Positions 35,182-44,417 of a DNA stretch of 64,000 bases are shown piece after piece; within the stretch, counting starts at the first letter, position 1, and each line of letters starts with the position of its first letter. Both the position numbers and the translations under genes were made by a program. Source of the DNA: Prionace glauca. Taxonomy: Eukaryota > Chordata > Chondrichthyes > Carcharhiniformes > Carcharhinidae. The notes under the pieces are model-generated. The model ran no database searches. It was not told where the DNA came from and saw nothing but the letters and a program-made list of their open reading frames with translations. Location of the stretch: assembly GCA_037974335.1 (NCBI GenBank), contig CM075724.1, positions 63,018,470 through 63,082,469 of the forward strand, given 5' to 3'.

Positions 35182-38100
35182 GTACAATTAGTTATTAGAT
35201 GCCTCCGGTTTCACAATAGGAAATCCTAATTTAAAAGACTCTAAAGCTGCTACTCACTGTAAAATTGGATACTGTGCTTTTCTAATTCGATTGCTTGTTT
35301 TTATAATTTACTTCTCAGTTATTTTTCTTTATCTGTACATCACAGTCTTTGTTACTTTCCTGACAGCCGCCAGAGTAACTTGGAACAAAGTGGTTCAGAT
35401 CCCTGAATACTTGAATGTGAACAGAGGCGCGAATGCTTCCATACTCTGCACATTTCCCTTATTTCAAGATGTGCCCGATCTTTGTTGGTGGAGACATGGA
35501 GAGCAATCCTTTCTCGAACCAGACAGCAGAAAGCGATTTGTTGCGGACAAGGGAAGTAATTCGCTTGAATTGCTAAATGTGACTTTTGCAGATTCCGGAG
35601 TGTATTATTGTCAAGTAAAATATCTAGAAAAATCTAATGAAAATGGAACTGGCACCCAGCTTACTGTGTACGGTAGGTATAATTGTAAACGGGAGGATTT
35701 CAGCTCAGCGCCATACATGCAATTTGATTCTTTTTATCACTAGATGAAAAGCGATTGCGAATTTCTTCTACAGAACACTGGATTGTCCTCCACTGACCTT
35801 GATGCACAGTGGATATATTAGTCCGAATAAAAGCAAATGATTACGCGTGCTGGAAGCTGAAGCAAAAACAGAAAATGCTGGAGAGTCTCAGCAGACCTGA
35901 TAGCCTGTGCACATCGAGGACAGAACTAAAGTATTACATCTGGATGACCTGCTCTGACGAACAGTCATCAAGTCTCGAAACGTTAGCTCAGTTCTCTCTC
36001 CACAGATGAAGACAGAGCTGTTGAGATTTTCCAACAACTTCTGTATTTGTTCTTGTAGATTCGAAAGTATGCAATGGAAAAATGCGAAACAAAAAGACAC
36101 ATTTTGGGTAAGGTCAGCAGGCCAAGGAGCCTATGTGAGGAGCTAAAAACGCTTTCATTGTCGATTATGAAAATCGAGCTGAAATGGTAGCTCGGTTTCT
36201 TTACACAGATGTTCCCTTACCTGCTGAACATTTTCCGTATTTTCAGTTTGTATTTGAGATTTCCCGCCTCTGCAGTATTTTGTGTTGATGGTTGAATGGG
36301 ATTTCAGTGTCTGTTTCCTTCATGTCACAGGAATGGTGCCACAATTCAATAATTGAATCAACTTTAACACCTCACAGGTCAAATTTTTTCAAATTTTGAA
36401 AATCAGTTTATTATTCCAAACAAGGAAGGAATATTCGCTGTGTGCTCAGTGACACCCGCAGTTGGAACTGCGGGGAGTAACAAATCAAAACGAGCCCAAA
36501 ATGGAAGTGATTACAAAGAAAAAGAAGTTTTCGGTGAAAGTCAGGCCATTCATCTCCACTCGTTTATTTTGTTGCAGATTCCCGTTTCCAAATCGTCTCT
36601 GTGCCGAGTTCGTTGAGCTAAATCAGGAAGCGAAAATCAATTGGGATTCTTACTCCTCACTCCTTCGCTTTAAATTGAACAATTTGGTAATATTTATAAG
36701 GGACTAGACTATAGCTAAATTCCACCCGAAGGTTAGAAGCGTTGCGTTATTTTGCCAGTCACCTTAAATCGGTCTTCTGGTTATCGACTCTTATGTCACT
36801 GAGACCACTTTCTCCATATTGACTTTATCAAAACTGATCAGAACTTTCAAAGTCGCTGTCCAGCCTCCTCTAAACATTATCACGTTTAAATAGTCATTAT
36901 CACGTTTAAACTGTAGCTTATTCGGTCTCTGCACATAATCCAAATCCTTTCGCCCTGGTAAAGATTTAACATTCTCAGTGCTTTCATAATAAACTCAGGT
37001 GAAAACTCCCCAAGCACAGGGACGAATTTTCCTCAAACCAGATCTTTTTTCCGCTAACTGCTCGAAATTGCCGATGTTACATTTTCTATACCCCTGTGCC
37101 CTAAATTTGTGACGGACAGGGTTTTGCTATGTTTCGGTGTCAACCCTATGTCCGCAGTTTATACTTGGTATATGGGTCCATTTATATGTTTCACATTCCA
37201 AGCTTTTCACAAACCGGATTCTAGAACCCAGTGAAAGGAAGGATCCTGCCCTCAATGCTGTAGTCCACTCCAGGTTCTAGACTATGCAGGACAGTAAAGA
37301 TACCCGATGCTATTGTTTGAACCTCTTGGGTACGCCACCTGAATTTCCGATGATATTGTCATAACAGACAAAGCGCAGGCTGGATATCACCGAACATTCA
37401 TATAAACATCTGGGATCCTTTTTGGTAATTCACGATTCCCATGTACACGTCCCATGCCTAGACGATAGTTCGGGCAGGAGATCGACAGAGCACTGGCTTC
37501 TTTCCCCACGATGTGTGTATGCCGGCATTGGACTGGCGTAAACACAGTAAAAAGTCTGACAACACCAGGTTTTAGTCCAACCTATTTATTTGATATCAAA
37601 TAAATAGGTTGGACTAAAACCTGGTGTTGTCAGACTTTTTACTGTTCTTTCTCCACAGCAGGTTAAAACAAGCCCATATGAAAAGAATTGAGGAATTCTG
37701 AATCTTTGTTGGAATAACAGCCAATGTAATATTTAATGTTAATGATACCTGTAAATTATTAATTTTCTACCACTACAATGTCGCAAAAGTAGACCCATGA
37801 GCAGAATATAAAAAATAGATTTATTATAATAAATAAATCTATGTAAACCTAACAAGGAACTTTACAAGGTGATTGTGGGTAGAGTGGGCAGACTGATCGA
37901 GGGTTTCACATCAGAAAGTGGTAAATTTGGACTGCTCGAAGGAAAATCTTCTCCAGACAAAATGCGTTCAGCTGACCGAATGACGCTACACAAATGCCTG
38001 GAACTAAGGGCTCAAAAAGCAAAATACTGCGGATGCTGGAAATCTGAAATGAAAACTTAGTGAGACCTGCTGTGTTAACCCAGCATTTTTTGTTTTTATC

Positions 38101-40487
38101 CCTGGAATTAACCCTTGGGTTGTTTTTCCTATTCCGTTTCAGTCATCCGTATGGGCATGATGATCTGTATAGATAGATATAATTATCAAAATTAAGTCTT
38201 TCCTGGTTTAGAAAATACTCTCACCTACATTCCCGCCTCTAGAAATATCCTTTAAGGAATGATGCAATATTTGAAACCTTCAGCATAGACAATGAAATGT
38301 TATATAACCAACAGTATCTTGTCCGCAGTCGATTTAGATAGAGGAGATATTTTGATTTCACGCACATTTTGATTTTACACCTTAACCGAAAAATTAAACT
38401 AACTAAATATTCGAAGCGGGCCATTTTTCAAATCATCACACTTTATTACGTCAATGATTCTTGCAGGGAAAAGATACCTTAGTAGAACCCTACGTTCGCG
38501 CAGAGTGCTCCCTTTCTGATATATTCAGGCCGAAATTTCACTCGAAGTCACTGCTGCCACACACAATTCCGCGCCAGGAATTGCTGTTTTATTTCCGAGC
38601 TGTGATACTTTCTTCGCTGGTTGTTATCAAGTCTGAAAGATTGGTTATCTTTGTGTATTGCTTGCTAAACATGCGGCATTTTTGCTGAGCATCAGATAAT
38701 ATTCTATGCAATAATAAGTGCATGTCAGAAGTTTCAAAAGTGCGATAATTGTTACCACAGTACGTGTGTAAGAGCGTAAGGGGTTGAGCCACTGAGAATA
38801 TTTTCTTTTTAATTCAATTCTTTTTCACACTGTTAAAAGTTCCTCCAACACCACTGAAGATCGTTCCGATTGATGAGAATTCAGCGACTTCTCTAAGATT
38901 CGAGTGCAAAACGGCTGCATTTTACCCGAAGGATTTAAAAATCTCCTGGCAAAGAGATGGTGCGGAAATTCTGGCCGGAATAGAAACTGTGAGAAACAAG
39001 ACAATGGATGGCCTATTTGAGGTCTCCAGTTATTTGGAAGATGGGCAGCCTCTCAGGAATAGAGTCGTTTATACATGTCTGGCATCTCATATCTCCCTTC
39101 AGGTGCCTGCCAGCGTCAGCTACACTGTCAACCAAGGTAAGGTTGGAAACATTTACTGCAGCGAGTGGGGGGAAATGCTCCAAACGGTAACTATTTATTA
39201 GATATGAAGGGGCAATTGTTTAAACTTGAATATGCGAGGTGAGTGTGGACTTAATCGCGATGTCACATCAATGAAAATGAATTAAAATAATCAAGATAGT
39301 CGTTGAAGAAGGGAGAATATGTCCCTGAAAAGGTCTGAAACGGGAAGTTGATGCGCGAAATGTTCGAAAGTGAAAGCTTATTTCTCACCAAATTCTTGCC
39401 AAATGAACTGAACTTACAAATGAAATTGTTTTAGTATAGTCATTTTTAATTTGGACAGTTCCTCTGTGCAATTTTAGCCAACATCGTTTGAGGGCATTTC
39501 CCCCACAATCCAGATACTTTTGACCATTACTAACCTATTTCTCTTTCATCCAAACATTAAACTTCGGAAACATCTTCTTTCACCTGGTTTTACTTCATTT
39601 CCTGAATTCGCTCGTTCTTTAAATTTTTGGAAATGCTGAAGCATGAAGAATTGTTTCTAATGCTCCTCTGGTGACAATTTCGGTTTGGGGCCTTTACTCC
39701 AATAAACTATTGCTCATTACACTATGGGTGGAAACTTTATAAGTAAGGAAATAACAATGCAAGTATAGAGCCTTTGGTACATGGTGCCTGTATTGGTGAC
39801 AGCGTGTCTGCCATGCCAGGAACCGACCCGACCTACCAGGGTGAATATCAGAAAACCTAAACTATGTGCCGTCATTATTAAGTTAGCCGATCACAGACTG
39901 ATCACCAGCGAGCTTTATTTTCATCGATGATAATGGTGTTAGGTGCCCAACTTATAGTGTCCCAAGTTATTATTATAAAGGTGCACTTCTGTGGTTTTTC
40001 TACCGAGCCAAATAGATGTTGGATTTTTTTTCCATTGTTTATTAGCATTGCTCATAAACTACCAAAGAGAACAGAGTAAACACATTCTGACTGAAAATGG
40101 ACATCATTATCCTATGAGATTTGAAGAAAAGCCAATCGCCAAAACAACCGAGCAAGAGGGCTCTCTCCCAAAATGGAATGTGCTATGTTCACACGTTCAC
40201 TTGATTCTCAGTTTGGGGGTTGCATTTTAAGGCTATTATCGTACGTTAATTCACGCTGGCAATATAATATCGGGCCCCAAGTTTAGAGTAGCAATTTTAT
40301 GGATCCTTTCATTTATCGAAGGCAATGTTATTTGCTTCCATTCAACAATGCTGATATAAACAATTGTATGTGTATATTTTAATATTGCATTATAGAGCAC
40401 ATTTTCCGCACTGTGATGATTCCACGGCATGTTCTCGGTTTTTTGATAATTCTTGGACTGCTGGGCATTATTGTGAATTTCAATTGA
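35127..40487 (+). CDS. Gene B: V-C1 immunoglobulin-superfamily receptor without cytoplasmic tail
   Basis: Four exons join in phase 1: leader 35127-35181, V-set 35367-35672, C1-set 38840-39136, TM 40396-40487 (stop at 40485-40487). They total 750 coding bases, 249 residues. The V domain has ASILCTF, CWWRHGEQS, FADSGVYYC and the J-like GTGTQLTV. The C1 domain has FECKTAAFYPKDLKISW, RNKTMDG and VYTCLASH. There are four potential N-glycosylation sites (NAS, NVT, NGT in V, NKT in C1). An unpaired Cys replaces the usual residue before the core Trp pair (LCWW). The TM segment follows a Pro-Arg-His and ends VNFN before TGA. All exons are open and of equal size to gene A (apart from leader and TM), so both copies look functional. 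The nearest families are SIRP and NKp30/XMIV. Confidence 0.82.
35367..35672 (+). CDS. Gene B exon 2, V-set domain with J-like strand
   Basis: The acceptor is CTTTCCTGACAG and the donor G|GTAGGT. It is 306 bases in 1-1 phase, the same as gene A. The J-like strand GTGTQLTV fits the antigen-receptor consensus G-x-G-T-x-L-T-V better than the gene A version. Confidence 0.87.
35860..36290. repeat. Inverted-arm repeats in a gene B intron
   Basis: CAGAAAATGCTGGAGAGTCTCAGCAG (35869 on) and its imperfect complement CTGTTGAGATTTTCCAACAACTTCTG (36018 on) form arms around TCGAAACGTTAGCTCAG. A second partial copy of the right arm lies at 36190-36290, and related scraps lie at 10405-10465 and 38010-38095. 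The family is unclassified. Confidence 0.55.
36570..37110 (-). mobile_element. Possible decayed LINE 3' region
   Basis: Text such as GGTCTCTGCACATAATCCAAATCC and AACTCAGGTGAAAACTCC keeps the layout of LINE 3' regions on the minus strand, but no motif is clear. A 20-base tandem duplication (ATTATCACGTTTAAA) occurs at 36878-36910. Confidence 0.25.
37544..37645. repeat. Perfect 102-base palindrome
   Basis: Two 51-base arms meet at GAT|ATC (37594/37595) with no spacer and no mismatch. The arms consist of the fold-back family terminal sequence (AAAAAGTCTGACAACACC ... GGTGTTGTCAGACTTTTT). It lies in the V-to-C1 intron of gene B. Confidence 0.9.
38840..39136 (+). CDS. Gene B exon 3, C1-set domain
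   Basis: The acceptor is ACACTGTTAAAAG and the donor G|GTAAGG. It is 297 bases in 1-1 phase. It contains FECKTAAFYPKDLKISW, ETVRNKTMDGLFEV and VYTCLASHISLQVP. It is very close to the gene A exon, including conserved bases around both splice sites. Confidence 0.9.
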
Positions 40488-40489
40488 AG
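40396..40489 (+). CDS. Gene B exon 4, transmembrane segment and stop
   Basis: The acceptor is TATTGCATTATAG. Translation gives EHIFRTVMIPRH, then a Leu/Ile/Gly-rich hydrophobic segment and VNFN before TGA (40485-40487), followed by AG and the donor GTAAGG. It is one codon shorter than gene A near the stop. Confidence 0.78.
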
Positions 40490-41470
40490 GTAAGGGAACG
40501 CCATCTTAATTCTGTAAATCACGTTGAAAGTATATACAGAGACAACATTGGTGTGTTCGAAATGGCCAAGTCAAGTAATAAATTCCGAACGTCCATTTTG
40601 AGTTTTGGCTTAGTTTTAGCTGTTTTTATCATAAAAGGGTTTGGCTTCAACCTCTCACTTGAGAAAAATGAGCACAAAATATTTCAGAGCGGCACTGCTA
40701 GAAGTTTGGTCTTCGTTCAATCGTTTAAATAGGGTACCCTGTACTCTGTCCGGTCGCCGCAATGACCTCATGAGACATTTTCGTAACTGGGTATCGTAAT
40801 GCTCGCTGATCTCCTGATCAGTATTTGGCATTTAATCTTCTTCACTGAAACCGACACCCTGAATAAAGATCTGGAGAAGAATGTAATGTTAATGTCCATC
40901 CAGCTCTCTCTGAAAACAGAGGTAGTGTCATCTTTTCCAGAGGATATCCAAACACACATTTTCTAATGTGTTTGTCTCCGTCAGATGCCCAAGCGTTGCA
41001 TACGTCCTTATTCAGAGTCAAAGGATAATTATATATGTATGCGAGCTGTGGCTGGATACCAAAGCCTTTTGCTTAACATTAAGGCGCCGCATCAAGCCCA
41101 TGATTGAATACAATGCCTTATCCTGTCATGTTGGACTTTCGTTGCCTCTCTTCTGGGGACCATGAATTGGAAACAATTGAGATATGAATTTAGCTTTTGG
41201 AGCACGAAAAGGAAGAATTCTGGTTTTCCCGGTTCACTCTGCGCAGTGGATTTCTAACTTTATGGAGTAAAAAAATTAAAACATAAATCGCTGCATACCA
41301 GTGAGTGCAGACAGTTTGAATAGTTCACCTCAGATTTATAACTGTATTTGTTGTAGAGCTGTATTTGTGTTTAAATGTTATTCTGGATCTAATGAGTGAA
41401 AATCCGCCTTAGGTAATCAGGACTTCACGTTTATCTTATCTATAAAAGAGATGTAACACATAATTACAAA

Positions 41471-41514
41471 CAACACACGCACACACACACACATACACAC
41501 ACACACACACACAA
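41471..41514 (+). repeat. CA-repeat microsatellite
   Basis: About 20 CA units with three single-base interruptions, in the last intron of gene B. Confidence 0.95.
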
Positions 41515-41907
41515 GGATCAAACAGTATTGACAAATTAAACTGAAAACATAAATGCAAGTTGAGGAAGCTAATGGTTTAGTAATATTGGAAATAATGATT
41601 TGTTTTCTAAAGTAAACTTGCCCAGGCCCTGATTGTATTTGTGGTATGGATATTTTAATAATTATCATTGAATCACAACGAGAGGATATTTTTGGAGACA
41701 GTTCCTTTAAGTTTGATATTGATCCAGTTCAACGTGCATTTGTGAGTCTGGCAATATATATGCCGTGCTGAATACACTTGCGGATCTTTGGATATTGAGG
41801 CTGACAGGATTAAGTGGGAACTGTATGCGGATATAAAATAGAAAAGAGTAACTAAAATAAAGTGCATTGCTTTGAAAACACTTTTCAATTTTGTTTTTAA
41901 TAACCAG

Positions 41908-42290
41908 GTAAAGATCGGCTGATAATTTCCGCCTCTGTTCATAATTGCATAAGAGCAGTGCCTTGCCCTTTGGGGATGAAGAACACGTGTTCACACACAA
42001 GCGAGAGAAGAAACACACGAAATAAGAAAGATGAAGAAGCCACAATCATGATGGATGACGGGCGAGTGCACTCTTTCTGTAAGATTAGAATATGAAAATA
42101 CAATTGTAGTTGGTCCTGTGCATAAAATCAGTTTAGTGCATTTCCTGTAATGCAGCAACACCAATGGCCTTGTCTGAAGGCTCATGTGGTATTGTTCGGT
42201 GGGATGGGGGGAAAGGGGAAGGGCGGCGCTGGCACATATCTTAACGTATGAATCTTGTTAATGGAAATTATTATTTTCAATAAATTGAAT
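41908..42290 (+). other. Gene B counterpart of exon 5 (3' UTR)
   Basis: It follows the acceptor-like TTTTTAATAACCAG and aligns with 22565-22960 (TGATAATTTCCGCCTCTGTT against TGATAATCTCCGCCTCTGTT, and GAAGCCACAATCATGA against GAAGCCACAATCGTGA). In the phase set by the TM exon the first codon is TAA, so it is non-coding here. AATAAA at 42279 could be the poly(A) signal. Confidence 0.5.
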
Positions 42291-42486
42291 TTTAATACAA
42301 ATACGCATCAAAATACTTCCAGCAAGTAAAACTTCCATACGTCTTTTTATCGAAGCCATTGGAAATGTTTGCGAGAATCCGTCCTGTTCATGTAATTTAA
42401 ATCTGAAATATATTCCGGGACCATCAACAACAGTCCATGTTGGTTGTATTTCTATAGCTGTCAACAGTCAGTAGGTGAAAACTGTA

Positions 42487-42595
42487 GCGGTTCAAGAAGG
42501 CAGCACAACACCATCTTCTCAGGGGTAATTAAGGATGGGCAATAAATGTTGGCCTAGACAACGACGCCAAGCCCATGAAGGAATTTTAAAAAACG
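42487..42595 (+). mobile_element. SINE 3' fragment
   Basis: GCGGTTCAAGAAGGCAGCAC and GGATGGGCAATAAATGTTGG followed by an A-rich end match the 3' body seen at 62905-62998. Confidence 0.65.
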
Positions 42596-42664
42596 AAGGA
42601 TTGCTTTCAAAAAATGAAGCCACTTTTGCCCCAGATGACCATAGTCTGCTTTCCTTTGTGAGGC

Positions 42665-42692
42665 GGGGGTTGCGGGGGGAGGGGTTGAGGGG
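42665..42692 (+). other. G-quadruplex-prone run
   Basis: Four G runs of 5, 6, 4 and 4 separated by loops of 4, 1 and 4 bases fit the G3+N1-7 rule. Confidence 0.6.
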
Positions 42693-42699
42693 AGCTAAC

Positions 42700-44415
42700 T
42701 GGTTGTGGTTTGATCTGAGGAACGTCGCGTCTCATGCAAATGGCAAAACTTCGGAGCCGGACCTTCATATAAACCTCAGCAGATATGAGAACTGAACCTG
42801 TGCGCTTAATATCAGGAACTATCCATTCGCGACCCGAGCTAAATATCTGCAAGCAGTAGCCGTGTTCTCCTGGGCGTTCAACTGACTGCAAAATATCTCG
42901 CTCTTATTTCAACTATGAACAAGACGATCTTCCAGTTAGCTGGTCCCAATCAGGCGGATCTTAAAGTCAAATAACCAATCGAGACATATTTCAGCATAAA
43001 TTTCTGTTGTTACGACCTTCTACCCTAATTTAGTATTTGGTGGCCAAATTATGAACTTCACTTCAAATTTGGGCTTTTTAATGTGAAATGCTATCGGACG
43101 AACCGTGTACGTAATCATGGCACCAGATCAATGCAAGTCTGTCAGTTTACTTTATCGTAAGCGCATACTCGGGCAAACTTTCACATAAAACAATCTATTT
43201 AGTTAGACACATCTGTAAATACAAATACAAATTTTAAGTTGAGAAGTTTTCCATATTAATTACAATTGAATATGAAGTATTTCAATTAATTTTAAAAGCA
43301 TATAATCGCTGACACATGAGCCTTGAATCAATCAGTGAGAGATCGGTATTAATGTCCGTCGCACCGGAGAGGAATTGACCTCACCGGATCGCACTTAGTT
43401 AAACGCGTTGGGACCGATTTTACCAATCGGAGCCTAAGGACTGGATCCGTGCCTGATATGGATCCGAGCCCGGAACCCTCTATGCAGCGCGCCCATTGCT
43501 TCTTGCTGGCTCCGATCCGCGCCGTGGGCGGGGCTTAGCGCTGCAAAACATTTTATCAGCAAAAGATTTGTCACCTGAGTGATTAGCAAAACATGTTAAG
43601 TATCGTTTAACATACTTCGGAGTTGAAAACTCAATTTATCGCGATTCACCTGTATATGACTCCAAAACTACAACAGTATATTTAGCTCTTAACTGGCCTC
43701 TGAGTTGGCCTGCAAGTAGTTTACTTCTCTCTAAGGCCAACGAAAAATGGAGAATAAATATCTGCGTCAGCGATGCCCACGTCAAATAATAATTAAAGCA
43801 AATCAAAGTTTTTTTTTGCATTCTTAGCATTCTCATGCATTTCCAGAAAGAAAATATTTCTTTACTGTTTAAAATAACAAATTTATTAAAGTGCCTACAT
43901 AACTCAATAACGTTACAATGGGAAAGCAGTTTTGCCGCTCTTTGAACTATCTTTAGTAGATATCGCAAAAAATTTGTCACAACATTATTGATCCACTTTA
44001 TGGATCCGGCTTGTTTAATCAACATTATGCTGTCTTGCCTTTGTGATGTAATATCCAAAGGCCTTTCGCATTTCTGCACTTCATTGACTGCTTTGCATCC
44101 TGAATTCTGTTTCTTTTTGAATTGTATCCTGAGATGTTATCAACATATTCAACTGATGTTTTTCTTCATGGTTGTGAAGCTCTACTGTCCTCTGCATTGA
44201 ATTCCCTTGTCATAATAAATATCGAAGAAAGCAGAAACGTGGAAACTGGCTGAATATTATGAGCATGAAATGTATTTGAATTGCATTAATCCGGTTAGAT
44301 GTGAAAATGTAACCATATTGCTAAATTCTTATAATTTATCAAGGCCAGGATTTAAATTTATATAAATGTTTTGGAAAATGGTAACTGTTTACTACTATTT
44401 ATTTCACGAAAGGTC
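42700..44415. other. Unassigned, containing one shared GC-rich block
   Basis: Apart from the repeat block at 43395-43545, no exon or mobile element was recognised. Confidence 0.35.
43395..43545 (+). repeat. GC-rich dispersed repeat block, copy 1
   Basis: GGGACCGATTTTACCAATCGG, GGATCCGAGCCC, GCGCGCCCATTGCTTC and GTGGGCGGGGCTTAGCGCTG recur in order at 52285-52435. The family is not identified. Confidence 0.75.
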
Positions 44416-44417
44416 TT

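Noticed and set aside
41471-41514. CA repeat as a regulatory element
   Set aside because: An ordinary microsatellite, not found at the matching place in gene A.
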